From: Lysobacter sp.
GTDB lineage: Bacteria > Pseudomonadota > Gammaproteobacteria > Xanthomonadales > Xanthomonadaceae
Direction: 5' to 3'
Assembly: GCA_019634715.1 (NCBI GenBank)
Contig: JAHCAU010000002.1
Coordinates: 372,001 to 436,000 of the forward strand
Length of the DNA: 64,000 bases
A program made the position numbers and the translations under genes. Below are positions 51,689 through 60,078 of this stretch, in pieces. Every line of letters starts with the position of its first letter. Positions within the stretch are counted from its first letter, which is position 1. The notes beneath the pieces are model-generated. The model saw nothing but the letters and a program-made list of their open reading frames with translations, was not told the DNA's origin and made no database searches.

Positions 51689-52297
51689 TCAGGACGCAAA
51701 GAGCGCCTGGCGGATCTCCTGCGGCAGCTGGATCGCGCGTGCGAAGGCCTCGGCGTTCTCGTTGAAGGCGCTGCAGGTCTTTTCGGGCGTCATGCCGCGC
51801 GCCTGGGCGATGTCGCGCATGTCCTGTTCGACCATCCGCTGCATCGCGGGTCCCAGCAGCGTGGCGAAGGCTTCCGGTGAGCGCCCTTGTCCCGCATAGA
51901 TCGTCCGGGCCCTCGAGAACTCTTCGGCATGGAGGCGTTCGTAGGCGGACGTGAAGCTGGAGATCTCGACGCCAAGCTGCCTGCAATGCGACGGCCGCAC
52001 GCGCGTATTCATGTAATGGGAGCCGAAGACGGCTTCGGCGGCGACCCGGGAACGCTGTGCGGGAGATGTGTTCTTCATCGTTGTTCCGGCCTTGGCCGCA
52101 GCGACCTGCTTCATCGCATCGGTCTGCGACAGTCCCGGGTGCTTCTGTGCGGCCTCGGTTCGCAGCTTGTCGACCTGGGCGGTGACATCGGCCGCAGTGG
52201 GCCGGTTCTGCTTCTGCAGCCACTTCAGCCCTTCGTATCCCGCCAATCCGGCCACGGCGGCGCCGATCAGGATCACGGTGATGCCTGCGCTCTTCAT
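51689..52297 (-). CDS. single-pass membrane protein of unknown function
   Basis: A 202-residue protein with one N-terminal transmembrane helix (about residues 4-22) and a helical, charged remainder (about 30-202) with two cysteines (SHCRQLG and KTCSAFN). No family is recognised. The ATG at 52297 is used; the frame stays open back through the tRNA-Leu gene, which makes a false 61-residue N-terminal extension. A terminator separates it from the tRNA. Confidence 0.6.
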   Translation of the reverse strand: MKSAGITVILIGAAVAGLAGYEGLKWLQKQNRPTAADVTAQVDKLRTEAAQKHPGLSQTDAMKQVAAAKAGTTMKNTSPAQRSRVAAEAVFGSHYMNTRVRPSHCRQLGVEISSFTSAYERLHAEEFSRARTIYAGQGRSPEAFATLLGPAMQRMVEQDMRDIAQARGMTPEKTCSAFNENAEAFARAIQLPQEIRQALFAS

Positions 52298-52367
52298 TCG
52301 TCTTACCCCGGTGTGCGCAGGGAGTGTAGCAACCCTGCCGGCTTCGTTTGCCGGGCTTGCGCAAGCA

Positions 52368-52395
52368 AAAAGCCAGGCTGCGAAGCCTGGCTTTT
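52368..52395 (-). terminator. rho-independent terminator of tRNA-Leu
   Basis: Perfect 12-base arms 52368-52379 and 52384-52395 with a four-base loop; on the minus strand the hairpin ends in TTTTT directly. Five bases beyond the tRNA 3' end. Confidence 0.92.
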
Positions 52396-52399
52396 CGAC

Positions 52400-52486
52400 T
52401 GGTGCCGGAAGTGGGACTCGAACCCACACGCTTTTGAGGGCGGCGGATTTTGAGTCCGCTGCGTCTACCGATTCCGCCATTCCGGC
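52400..52486 (-). tRNA. tRNA-Leu (anticodon CAA)
   Basis: An 87-base class II tRNA with encoded CCA: acceptor GCCGGAA/TTCCGGC, anticodon stem GCGGA/TCCGC with loop CTCAAAA (anticodon CAA, reading UUG), a long variable arm (CGCCCTCAAAAGCGTG) and T arm GTGGG TTCGAGT CCCAC. All stems pair. Confidence 0.97.
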
Positions 52487-52537
52487 GCGGAGGCGAAGTA
52501 TAGCCGAGGCCGGGCGCGGCGCCGAGGGCGCCGCAGG

Positions 52538-53140
52538 TCAGGCGGCCTTGTCGAGGGTCAGCTGCTTGCTGGCGTAGACGTGCCAGCCATCGCCGGTCTC
52601 GTTGAAGATGCCGCAGCGGGTCATGGTGCGCTGGTAGATGTGCAGCGAGACCGCGATGTCGGTGTCGCTGGCGTTGCGGATCACGTGGTACTCGTGCGGC
52701 GGGATCAGGCTGCCGGCGGAGCCGGTGCCGGCGATCAGGGTGCCGACTTCGACGAAGCGGTAACGGTCGCCATCGCGCTGGCCGAGGTCGTACTGGGTGA
52801 TTTCGAGCTGGCCGTGCCAGACGCCTTCGACGCACCACAGCCCGGCATGATCGTGGATCGGGGTGCCCTGGCTGGGCCCCCAGGTCATGGCGATGACGCC
52901 GTAGCCGTGTTCGGGGCTGACGTAGAGCTCGCGGCGCGCGTAGTGGCCTTCGACCGGCTGCAGCACGCAATCGGGCAGGCGTACGGACTGTTCGCGCATC
53001 ATCCGGCACAGCGCGCCGCGCAGCGCCTGGACGGTCGCGGCATCGTCCGCGAGCGCGACGGCGGCATCGATGGCGTCGATGAGGGTCTGTCGACCGGGAA
53101 AGTCCGGTGCGGGGTGCGGAACGGGATCGTGCATGGGCAT
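52538..53140 (-). CDS. cysteine dioxygenase-like cupin enzyme
   Basis: A 200-residue iron cupin. The metal ligands are His in TPIHDHAGLWCVEGV (about 94-96) and His in PPHEYHVIRN (about 149-152); VLQPVEGHYARRELY fits bacterial cysteine dioxygenases. It would oxidise cysteine to cysteine sulfinate or act on 3-mercaptopropionate. The start may be the ATG at 53140 or 53134. It lies near MetX, a sulfur amino-acid enzyme, but in a separate transcript. Confidence 0.85.
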   Translation of the reverse strand: MPMHDPVPHPAPDFPGRQTLIDAIDAAVALADDAATVQALRGALCRMMREQSVRLPDCVLQPVEGHYARRELYVSPEHGYGVIAMTWGPSQGTPIHDHAGLWCVEGVWHGQLEITQYDLGQRDGDRYRFVEVGTLIAGTGSAGSLIPPHEYHVIRNASDTDIAVSLHIYQRTMTRCGIFNETGDGWHVYASKQLTLDKAA

Positions 53141-53225
53141 GACGAAATCCTATTTCGGCATTCTGCCGGGTTATGAGGGCAGTTTAGCAGTCGAAACAGG
53201 CCTGTCTGGCGTGTCGAACGCGATC

Positions 53226-53247
53226 ATCGTTGCTGCAATGCAACGAT
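53226..53247. terminator. hairpin between the small ORF and the dioxygenase gene
   Basis: Perfect eight-base arms 53226-53233 and 53240-53247 with a six-base loop, 20 bases beyond the stop of the small gene at 53268. No T run. Confidence 0.45.
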
Positions 53248-53267
53248 CCCACAGCGTATGCGGCGAC

Positions 53268-53444
53268 TCAACGGCAGCGGAAGCGCACCTGGCCCCAGTC
53301 GGAGGTATAGCGGCGGGCGCTGGCATAACCGCTGGAGCGGCCATAGCCGGTGCCGGTGGTGCGTTCGCTGTAGCGGCGGGTCGAGACCGGCGGGACGACG
53401 GTGTCGCGGGTCGGGGTGGTGGGAGCGGTGTGCATGGCGTTCAT
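53268..53444 (-). CDS. possible 58-residue small protein
   Basis: An open frame of 58 codons rich in Thr, Arg, Ser, Tyr and Gly (start MNAMHTAPTTPTRD, end WGQVRFRCR), with GGAAGA eight bases before the ATG and a hairpin after the stop. It is shorter than usual annotation limits. No family or membrane segment. The sequence is coherent and codon use is GC-rich at third positions, but coding is not proved. It is the only gene candidate in the 475-base gap between the dioxygenase and metX. Confidence 0.45.
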   Translation of the reverse strand: MNAMHTAPTTPTRDTVVPPVSTRRYSERTTGTGYGRSSGYASARRYTSDWGQVRFRCR

Positions 53445-53468
53445 GAGGGTCTTCCGGGCGGTTGCGTC

Positions 53469-53496
53469 TTGGTGTGTTGGTAAAGTACAACACCAA
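53469..53496. promoter_or_regulatory. AT-rich inverted repeat ahead of the small ORF
   Basis: Arms TTGGTGT (53469-53475) and ACACCAA (53490-53496), seven bases each, around an AT-rich centre with TACTTT on the minus strand as a possible -10. It lies 25 bases before the small ORF start. Confidence 0.4.
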
Positions 53497-53564
53497 ATCC
53501 ATTTCTGAACGTGCCGGAAGTCACCCCGCCTTCGTCATGGGTGCAAGTGCATGATTCCAATGGA

Positions 53565-53589
53565 AAGCCCCGGCGTTCGACCGGGGCTT
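53565..53589 (-). terminator. terminator of metX
   Basis: Perfect nine-base arms 53565-53573 and 53581-53589 with a seven-base loop, 27 bases beyond the metX stop; TT follows on the minus strand. Confidence 0.7.
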
Positions 53590-53615
53590 CGTGCGATGCC
53601 GATGGCGTCCCGGCC

Positions 53616-54731
53616 TCAGAGCGCGTCGAGGAAGTCCCGGACCGCCGGCCCGAAGCGGGCGATGTCGACGAGGAAGGCGTCGTGGCCCTGCGGCGAGGGC
53701 AGGGGCAGGCAGCGGGCGTCAGCGCCGCTGGCGAGCAGGCCGTCGGCGATCTCCTGCTGCTGCTGGATCGGGAACAGGATGTCGGTGTGCACGCCGATGG
53801 CGAGGGCACGGTCGACGCGCAGCTTCGACAGGCCTTCCTCGCAGGTGCCATGGCAGGATTCGCCGAGGTCGAACCAGTCCATCGAGCGGCTGAGGTAGAG
53901 GTAGCAGTTCGGGTCGAAGCGGCGCACGAAGCGGCGCGCGTGCCCTTCGAGGTAGCTTTCGACCTCGAATTCCAGGCCGAAGGGGTCTTCGCCGAGGCGT
54001 CGGTCCGAGTCCAGGCGCACGCGGCCGAAGCGGCCGTCCCATTCCAGGGCGGAACGATAGGTGATCACGCCGAGCTTGCGCGCCATGCGCATGCCGGCTT
54101 CGGGATAGGACGCGTCGCTGTAGTCGCCGTTGTTCCAGTTCGGATCGAGGCGGATCGCTTCGCGCTGCAGCGAGCGGATCGCGATCGAGAACGGCAGCGC
54201 GCGCGCGGCGCCGGAGATGTTGATGTGGGTGCGCGCGACGCCCGGGAAGCGCTGCAGGTAGGCGAGCGCGACCATGCCGCCCATCGAATTGCCGATGACG
54301 CAGGCCAGGCGTTCGATGCCGAGGCTGCGCACGACGTGGCCGGCGGCGGCGGCGCAGTCTTCCACCGACAGGTCGGGAAAGCGCAGGCGGTAGGGCGTGC
54401 CGGTGGCCGGATCGATCGAGGCCGGACCGGTCGAACCCTTGCAGCTGCCGAGCGTGTTCACGCAGACCACGAACCAGCGGTCGGTGTCGATCGGCTTGCC
54501 CGGACCCAGCATCGCTTCCCACCAGCCCGGCTCGGGGTTGCCGGCATTGCTGGCGGCGTGCGCATCGGGCGAGAGGCCGGTGAGGATCAGGACCGCGTTG
54601 TTGCCGTCGGCGTCGAGTTCGCCCCAGGTCTCGTAGGCCATCCGTGCGCCATGGAGGGCGCCGCCGCGTTTCATCGTGAAGGGCGAAGGCAGGTCGACGA
54701 AACGACTGCCGGCGGGAATGAATTCGGTCAT
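53616..54731 (-). CDS. metX: MetX-family O-succinyltransferase (serine/homoserine)
   Basis: A 371-residue alpha/beta-hydrolase acyltransferase. Nucleophile Ser149 in CVIGNSMGGM, Asp in GVHTDILFP near 305 and His in SPQGHDAF near 350; LTGLSPDAHAA and NTLGSCKGSTGP are family motifs. In xanthomonads this clade has been described as using succinyl-CoA and, in several species, serine rather than homoserine as acceptor (as I recall it); the choice cannot be read here. It would feed cysteine or methionine synthesis. The ATG at 54731 matches the conserved start MTEFIP; a frame to 54818 is open but has no support. Confidence 0.92.
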   Translation of the reverse strand: MTEFIPAGSRFVDLPSPFTMKRGGALHGARMAYETWGELDADGNNAVLILTGLSPDAHAASNAGNPEPGWWEAMLGPGKPIDTDRWFVVCVNTLGSCKGSTGPASIDPATGTPYRLRFPDLSVEDCAAAAGHVVRSLGIERLACVIGNSMGGMVALAYLQRFPGVARTHINISGAARALPFSIAIRSLQREAIRLDPNWNNGDYSDASYPEAGMRMARKLGVITYRSALEWDGRFGRVRLDSDRRLGEDPFGLEFEVESYLEGHARRFVRRFDPNCYLYLSRSMDWFDLGESCHGTCEEGLSKLRVDRALAIGVHTDILFPIQQQQEIADGLLASGADARCLPLPSPQGHDAFLVDIARFGPAVRDFLDAL

Positions 54732-54827
54732 CGGTGCAGTGTAACGGCCGGCTGTGTCGCCACGGGACACGCGACCATGCCCGATGGTTGTTTCGATATC
54801 GTGCGACGTCCGTGTCATGTGGGTGGC

Positions 54828-55817
54828 CTATTGGCTGCCGCGCAAGGCGACGCGGATGGGGAGATGGTCGGAGCCGATGTCGGGTCCGCGCGAAGCGCTC
54901 ACGCGCTGCCAGTGCGGCGAGGCGAGCACATGGTCGATCGGCAGGCCGAAGACGCGGCCGCCGAACGGGCGCCAGGTCGGCGCGAGACCGGTCGTCCGTC
55001 GCAGGTCGCGGGTGCGCGGCGAGAGCAGCGCGGTCGACCACGGCGTGGCGTTGAGGTCGCCGACCACCAGCGTCGGCAGTTCGCGGCTGTCGCGCGCGGC
55101 CACTTCCAGCAGCAGGTCGCGTTCGTGCCGCCAGTGCGGCTGCAGCGGCGGCATCGGATGCACCGCGATCAGGCGCGCCTGGCCCTGCGGGGTGTCCAGC
55201 ATCGCCAGCAGGAAGGGGATGTCGTCTGCGCTGGCGTGGGTCTCGAAGCCCGCCAGCGGGCGGCGCGAGAGCAGGCCGATGCCGAACGGCGAATCGTCCG
55301 GCAGAAGTTCGCGATGCGGGTACTCGGGTGCGGCATCCGCCAGGGCTGCCGCATACGCCGGGCTGAGTTCGAGCAGCACCACGACATCGGCCGGCGCCGT
55401 GGCCAGCCAGTCGAGTAGGGGGCGGGGGTCGCGGTTGCCGGCATGCACGTTCGCGACGACGACGGTCAGTTCGGCCCGGTCGTTCGCCCCGGCGTCCGGC
55501 AGCACGGGGCTGCCGGTCCACAGCGGTGCCGCCGCGAGCGGGATCAGCGCCCACCAGCGGCGATCGCGATGCGCGGCCACGCCGATGGCGACGCAGAGCA
55601 CGACCAGCAGGAGCGCGAACAGCCACTGCCAGTGCGCGGCCAGGTCGAGCAGCCACAGCAGCGTGGACCACGGCGCGGCCTCGGCCGGCGGCAGGATGCG
55701 GAACAGCAGCGGCAGCGCGAGCACGGCGACGCAGCCGAGCGCGAGCAGTCGCGCCAGGCGCAGCCTGCGCAGTCGCAGGCGTCGCCGCTGTTCGCGCGCG
55801 GTGTCGTGTACGTTCAT
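54828..55817 (-). CDS. membrane-anchored endonuclease/exonuclease/phosphatase-family protein
   Basis: A 329-residue protein with three N-terminal hydrophobic segments (about 22-40, 51-80, 88-103) and a C-terminal EEP domain: VVANVHAGNRD near 120, VVLLELSP near 148, VGDLNATPW near 248 and the ending IGSDHLPI with the catalytic Asp-His. The EEP fold cleaves phosphodiesters of nucleic acids or lipids; this membrane-linked type is of unknown substrate and may be periplasmic. Same strand as metX, 96 bases apart. Confidence 0.88.
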   Translation of the reverse strand: MNVHDTAREQRRRLRLRRLRLARLLALGCVAVLALPLLFRILPPAEAAPWSTLLWLLDLAAHWQWLFALLLVVLCVAIGVAAHRDRRWWALIPLAAAPLWTGSPVLPDAGANDRAELTVVVANVHAGNRDPRPLLDWLATAPADVVVLLELSPAYAAALADAAPEYPHRELLPDDSPFGIGLLSRRPLAGFETHASADDIPFLLAMLDTPQGQARLIAVHPMPPLQPHWRHERDLLLEVAARDSRELPTLVVGDLNATPWSTALLSPRTRDLRRTTGLAPTWRPFGGRVFGLPIDHVLASPHWQRVSASRGPDIGSDHLPIRVALRGSQ

Positions 55818-55827
55818 GCGGTGTGGC

Positions 55828-56844
55828 TCAGGGCGTGCCGAGGGTCACGGTGACCGGCGTCGTCGAAGGCAGGCGCACCCGCTGCGGTGCGGACTCGATG
55901 TCGCCGTCCTGGCGCATGGCGTTGCCGCTGTCGGAAATGCGCGCGATCACGTCGACCTCCTGCAGCGCCGACAGCTTCGCGGTCGGCATCGGGCCGTCGG
56001 CGTCGTCCAGCGTGACGGTGAGCGGCAGCGCGGACAGCGGGTGCTTCTCGACCGCGACCGGCATCGGCGGGCCGCCTGGCGCACGGGCGATCACGAAGAC
56101 AGTCGCGTCGCCGCGCAGGCGCACGCGTGCGGCGAAGTCGGGATCGAGCGCGACCTTGACGACGAGCGCGCCCGGGGTGGCGGGGTCTTCCGGCAGCGGC
56201 GGCAACCCGGCATCGACGCGGGCGGCATCGATCTCGCCGCGCAGCGTGGTGCGGGCATCGCCTTCGGTGGTCGCGAGCAGGGGCATCCAGGCCTCGGCCG
56301 CTTCGCCGGGTTTGCCCTGCTGGCGCAGCGACACGCCGAGGAACAGGCGCGCGCGCTGGTGCTTCGGATTGCGTTGCAATGCATGGCGCAGGTGTTCGAC
56401 CGCGTGCGCGTCGAAGCGCTGCTGCGGATGCGCGCGGGCGCGGGCTTCGGCGGTGGCGGCGCGCAGGTCGGCGTCGTCGGGCGACATCGCGACGGCCTTT
56501 TCCCAGGCGTCGCGGGCCTTGGTCGCCTCGCCCATGCGCGCGTAGGCGTTGGCCAGCATCACCCAGCCCTGGTGGTCGGCGAAGCGGTCGCTGTTCTTCT
56601 CCAACTGGGCGACGGCTTCCTCGATGGTGTCCGGGCGCTCGACGGCGGCGGCATCCAGCGCGGCGGGCGTGCCGACCACGCGGTACAGCGCCGCAGAACC
56701 GAGGGTCAGCGTGGCGATCAGGACCAGGGCCACACGCGGCTTGTCGCGCCACAGCGGACGCAGCACGGTGGCGAACACCAGCAGCGTCGCCGCGGCGACG
56801 ACCAGCGAGAACACGAGCGCCGGGGACGGGAACGAACCGGACAT
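55828..56844 (-). CDS. ccmI: CcmI-type cytochrome c biogenesis TPR protein
   Basis: A 338-residue protein with two N-terminal transmembrane helices (about 8-26 and 36-54) and a periplasmic TPR domain (AVAQLEKNSDRFADHQGWVMLANAY in part; WEKAVAMSPDDADLR; HALQRNPKHQRARLFLGVSL), then a beta-rich C-terminus (about 215-338). CcmI holds apocytochrome c for haem attachment. In E. coli this is fused to CcmH; here they are separate, with the ATG sharing one base with the ccmH stop. Last gene of the ccm operon. Confidence 0.9.
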   Translation of the reverse strand: MSGSFPSPALVFSLVVAAATLLVFATVLRPLWRDKPRVALVLIATLTLGSAALYRVVGTPAALDAAAVERPDTIEEAVAQLEKNSDRFADHQGWVMLANAYARMGEATKARDAWEKAVAMSPDDADLRAATAEARARAHPQQRFDAHAVEHLRHALQRNPKHQRARLFLGVSLRQQGKPGEAAEAWMPLLATTEGDARTTLRGEIDAARVDAGLPPLPEDPATPGALVVKVALDPDFAARVRLRGDATVFVIARAPGGPPMPVAVEKHPLSALPLTVTLDDADGPMPTAKLSALQEVDVIARISDSGNAMRQDGDIESAPQRVRLPSTTPVTVTLGTP

Positions 56845-57476
56845 CACCACTCCTGGGAATCGTCGGCGGGCGGGGGGGCGGCGCCGGCATTGCGGCGCAG
56901 CAGGCGCCAGACCACCACGCCGCCGAGCAGCGCGAACAGCAGCGGCCCGAACCACAGCAGCCAGGTCTTCGCGCCCACCTGCGGGCGGTAGAGCACGAAT
57001 TCGCCGTAGCGGGCGACGAGGAAATCGCGCACTTCCTGGTCGCTGCGACCTTCGCGGATCAGTTGCAGCACTTCGCGGCGCAGGTCGACCGCGATCTGCG
57101 CGTTGGAATCGGCCAGCGACTGGTTCTGGCACATCACGCAGCGCAGTTCGGCGACGAGGGCGTGGAAGCGTTTTTCCTCGACGGCGCTGTTGAACTGCAG
57201 CGGCGCCGGGTCCGTGGCCTTCTGCGCGAACGCGGCAGTGGAGGCGAGCAGGGCGATGAGCAGGCCGAGGACGAGCGAAACGCAAATCCCCCTCAATCCC
57301 CCTTTTGCAAAGGGGGAAGACAAGGGGGGCGACGTGTCGTCTGGCTTCGCTGCGACTTCGATGCCTGAGTCGGCGTTTGGAACGCCGCCGGGAACGATCG
57401 GCGACCACGTGCTGTTCCCCCCTTTGCAAAAGGGGGGCAGGGGGGATTTGCCCTTCACCGCGACATCGATGCTCAT
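56844..57476 (-). CDS. ccmH: CcmH with in-frame repeat insertion near the N-terminus
   Basis: A 210-residue protein, while CcmH is usually about 150. The redox motif is LRCVMCQNQSLADS (Cys113, Cys116), followed by the three-helix domain and a C-terminal transmembrane helix (about 176-194). CcmH reduces apocytochrome c. The ATG at 57476 overlaps the ccmG stop (ATGA). Codons 10-65 lie within a 168-base palindromic repeat (57283-57450); without it the protein would begin MSIDVAVKG-VSLVLGLLIA and have a normal signal peptide. As it stands the signal sits at residues 66-84, which may hinder export unless translation restarts inside (for example at a TTG near 57296). Confidence 0.92.
   Translation of the reverse strand: MSIDVAVKGKSPLPPFCKGGNSTWSPIVPGGVPNADSGIEVAAKPDDTSPPLSSPFAKGGLRGICVSLVLGLLIALLASTAAFAQKATDPAPLQFNSAVEEKRFHALVAELRCVMCQNQSLADSNAQIAVDLRREVLQLIREGRSDQEVRDFLVARYGEFVLYRPQVGAKTWLLWFGPLLFALLGGVVVWRLLRRNAGAAPPPADDSQEW
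57283..57450. repeat. 168-base palindromic element inserted in ccmH
   Basis: Both ends read CAAATCCCCC inward (left from 57283, right from 57450 on the minus strand), and each is followed by a copy of CCCCCTTTTGCAAAGGGGG (right copy with one extra G/C). The centre, about 57333-57410, is less ordered. The length is 56 codons exactly. Translated, it gives PPFCKGG and SPFAKGG phrases, known from similar short repeats in many bacteria. No transposase; a MITE-like or REP-like element. Confidence 0.9.
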
Positions 57477-58018
57477 CGCCCCTGCTCCACGGCTTCGAGC
57501 ACCGGCAGCAGTCTGTCGCGCACGATCTCGTCGGTCATCGCGCCGACGTGCTTCCAGCGCACGATGCCGTTGCCGTCGACCAGGAAGGTCTCGGGCGCGC
57601 CGTAGATGCCGAAGTCGATCGCGACCTGGCCTTCCTCGTCGGCGAGCACCAGCCAGTAGGGGTTGTTGAAGCGCTCCAGCCAGGCCAGCGCGTCGGCGCG
57701 CTCGTCCTTCCAGTTGTAGCCGATCACGCGCACGCGCTTGGTTTCGGCGAAGCGGGTGATCACCGGGTGTTCGGTCACGCACTCGGGGCACCAGCTGCCC
57801 CAGACGTTGAGCAGGTAGGGCTGCCCGCGCAGCTCCTTGGAGGTGACGATGCGGCCGGGTTCGTGCAGGGCCGGCAGCGCGAATTCGGGGGCGGGCTTGC
57901 CGATCAGCGGCGAGGGCAGGGCGTCGCGGTCGCCGCGACGGCTCATCCACACGCCCGCGGCCATCAGCGCGGCGATCAGCAGGAAGGCAACGAAGGGGAG
58001 CCAGCGTTTGGCGGTCAT
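57473..58018 (-). CDS. ccmG: CcmG/DsbE thiol-disulfide oxidoreductase
   Basis: A 181-residue periplasmic thioredoxin with an N-terminal membrane anchor (about residues 6-25). The active site is WCPEC (Cys77, Cys80) in NVWGSWCPECVTEHP, with the CcmG-specific GYNWKDERADALAWL and cis-Pro GAPETFLVD. It keeps apocytochrome c or CcmH reduced. The ATG shares one base with the ccmF stop; the stop overlaps the ccmH ATG. Confidence 0.96.
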   Translation of the reverse strand: MTAKRWLPFVAFLLIAALMAAGVWMSRRGDRDALPSPLIGKPAPEFALPALHEPGRIVTSKELRGQPYLLNVWGSWCPECVTEHPVITRFAETKRVRVIGYNWKDERADALAWLERFNNPYWLVLADEEGQVAIDFGIYGAPETFLVDGNGIVRWKHVGAMTDEIVRDRLLPVLEAVEQGR

Positions 58019-60072
58019 CAGTCGGCATCCCGGGTCGCGGCCGCCACGTGTCTGGGCGGCAGATGACCATCGTTGTCGATCATGGACTTCTCCTGCTGCC
58101 GGTCAGCGAGACTGCCCAACAGCGTTTCGTGATCACCGGCCTTGGTCGCTCGCCTGAACCGCCGATCCAGAGCCGTCACCAGCGCGCCCAGGGCCATCAG
58201 CAGCGCGCCGGCCCAGACCCAGCGGATGAAGGGCTTCACGTGCACGCGCACGGCCCAGGCATTGCCGCCGAGCGGTTCGCCGAGGGCGACGAACAGATCG
58301 CGGGTGACGCCGGGGCGGATGCCGGCTTCGGTCATCACCTGGCCGCCGCTGGCGTATTCGCGCTTCTCCGGGTGCAGCGTGGTCACGCGACGGTCGTCGC
58401 GGAAGACTTCGACGGTGCCGCGGCTGGCCATGTAGTTAGGCCCCTGCAGGCGTTCCACGCCGACGAAGCGGAAGCTGTCGCGACCCAGCGTGAGCGTTTC
58501 GCCCGGCTTCATCGCGATCTCGCGCTGCTGCACCTGCGCTTCGACCAGCAGCGCGCCGACCAGGAAGACCGCGATGCCGAAGTGCGCCAGCGCCATGCCG
58601 GCCATCTCGGCGGTGAGGCGCCCGCCCGCGCTGCGCAGGCGCTGCCAGACGAAATGCAGCGTGCCCAGGCCCACCCACAGCGCGCCGGCGACGCCGGCGG
58701 CGGTCTTCAGCGGACCCTGCGGCGCCTGGACGTAGGCGATCACGCCGCAGACCAGGGCCAGGCCCAGCCAGGGCAGCAGCAGGCGCAGCGGTTTGGACAT
58801 CTGGTCGCGCTGCCACTTCAGCAGCGGGCCCAGCGGCACCAGCAGCACGATCGGCAGCATCAGCACGATGAACAGGATGGAGAAGTACGGCGGGCCGACC
58901 GAGATCTTGTGCTCGCTGCCGATGGCGTCGAGCAGCAGCGGGTAGAGCGTGCCGATCAGCACCATCGCGCAGGCGGCGGTGAGGAAGACGTTGTTGAGCA
59001 GCAGCAGGGTTTCGCGCGACTGGCCGGCGAAGGGTCTGCCCGGTGCGTCGTCCGCGCGCAGCGCGTACAGCAGCAGCGAGGCGCCGACGATCAGGCCGAG
59101 GAAGATCAGGATGAACAGGCCGCGGCCCGGGTCGGCCGCGAACGCGTGCACGCTGGTCAGCACGCCGGAGCGCACGAGGAAGGTGCCGAGCAGCGACAGC
59201 GAGAACGTGGCGATGGCCAGCAGCAGGGTCCAGCTGCGGAAGCTGCCGCGCTTCTCGGTGATCGCCTGCGAGTGCAGCAGCGCCGCGCCGGCCAGCCAGG
59301 GCATGAAGCTGGCGTTCTCGACCGGATCCCAGAACCACCAGCCGCCCCAGCCCAGTTCGTAGTAGGCCCACCAGCTGCCGAGCGCGATGCCGACCGTGAG
59401 GAAAGCCCAGGCCACATTGGTCCACGGCCGCGTCCAGCGCAGCCAGCCGGCGACCATCTCCGGCTTCGAGGCGTTGCGGTCGAGCAGGGCGGCGATCGCG
59501 AACGCGAACGGCACCGCGAAGCCGACGTAGCCCATGTACAGCATCGGCGGATGCACGATCAGGCCGAAATCCTGCAGCAGCGGGTTGAGGTCGCGGCCTT
59601 CGACGGCGGCCGGCAGGATGCGTTCGAAGGGATTGCTGGTGAAGATCATGAAGGCGAGGAAGCCCACGCTGATCACGCCCATCGTGCCCAGCACGCGGGC
59701 GACGACGACCTGCGGCAGCGAGCGCGAGAACGCCGCCACCGCCGCCGTCCATGCGGCGAGGATCAAGGCCCACAGCAGCAGCGAACCTTCGTGCGCGCCC
59801 CACACCGCCGAGTAGCGGTACATCATCGGCAGCAGCGAGTTGGAGTTCTGCGCCACGTAGCGCAGCGAGAAATCCTGGCTGACGAAGCCCCAGGTGAGCA
59901 GTGCGAAAGCGATGCCGACCAGCGCCAGCTGGGCCCAGGCCGCCGGGCGGGCGATCGCCATCCACGGCGCGATGCCGCGCTGGGCACCGGCCAGCGGCAG
60001 CACGGCCTGCAGCACCGACACCAGCAGGGCGAGGACGAGGGCGACGACGCCGAATTCGGGAAGCAGGTGCAT
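58018..60072 (-). CDS. ccmF: CcmF haem lyase subunit
   Basis: A 684-residue polytopic protein (about 15 helices) that attaches haem to cytochrome c with CcmH and CcmI. The tryptophan-rich haem-handling WWD domain is GWGGWWFWDPVENASFMPW near 236-254, with conserved His in flanking loops (HEGSLLLW, LIVHPP). The C-terminus ends in a ~45-residue polar tail (from RRFRRATKAGD) beyond the last helix, a little longer than usual. Six bases after ccmE. Confidence 0.97.
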   Translation of the reverse strand: MHLLPEFGVVALVLALLVSVLQAVLPLAGAQRGIAPWMAIARPAAWAQLALVGIAFALLTWGFVSQDFSLRYVAQNSNSLLPMMYRYSAVWGAHEGSLLLWALILAAWTAAVAAFSRSLPQVVVARVLGTMGVISVGFLAFMIFTSNPFERILPAAVEGRDLNPLLQDFGLIVHPPMLYMGYVGFAVPFAFAIAALLDRNASKPEMVAGWLRWTRPWTNVAWAFLTVGIALGSWWAYYELGWGGWWFWDPVENASFMPWLAGAALLHSQAITEKRGSFRSWTLLLAIATFSLSLLGTFLVRSGVLTSVHAFAADPGRGLFILIFLGLIVGASLLLYALRADDAPGRPFAGQSRETLLLLNNVFLTAACAMVLIGTLYPLLLDAIGSEHKISVGPPYFSILFIVLMLPIVLLVPLGPLLKWQRDQMSKPLRLLLPWLGLALVCGVIAYVQAPQGPLKTAAGVAGALWVGLGTLHFVWQRLRSAGGRLTAEMAGMALAHFGIAVFLVGALLVEAQVQQREIAMKPGETLTLGRDSFRFVGVERLQGPNYMASRGTVEVFRDDRRVTTLHPEKREYASGGQVMTEAGIRPGVTRDLFVALGEPLGGNAWAVRVHVKPFIRWVWAGALLMALGALVTALDRRFRRATKAGDHETLLGSLADRQQEKSMIDNDGHLPPRHVAAATRDAD

Positions 60073-60078
60073 GCGGCG

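Noticed and set aside
52298..52480. In-frame extension of the gene at 51689 beginning MAESVDAADSKSAALK
   Set aside because: It is the translation of the tRNA-Leu gene on its own strand, a known annotation artefact; a terminator also separates them.
54732..54827. SAM riboswitch before metX
   Set aside because: Only 96 bases separate it from the upstream gene and no SAM-type core or pseudoknot could be recognised.
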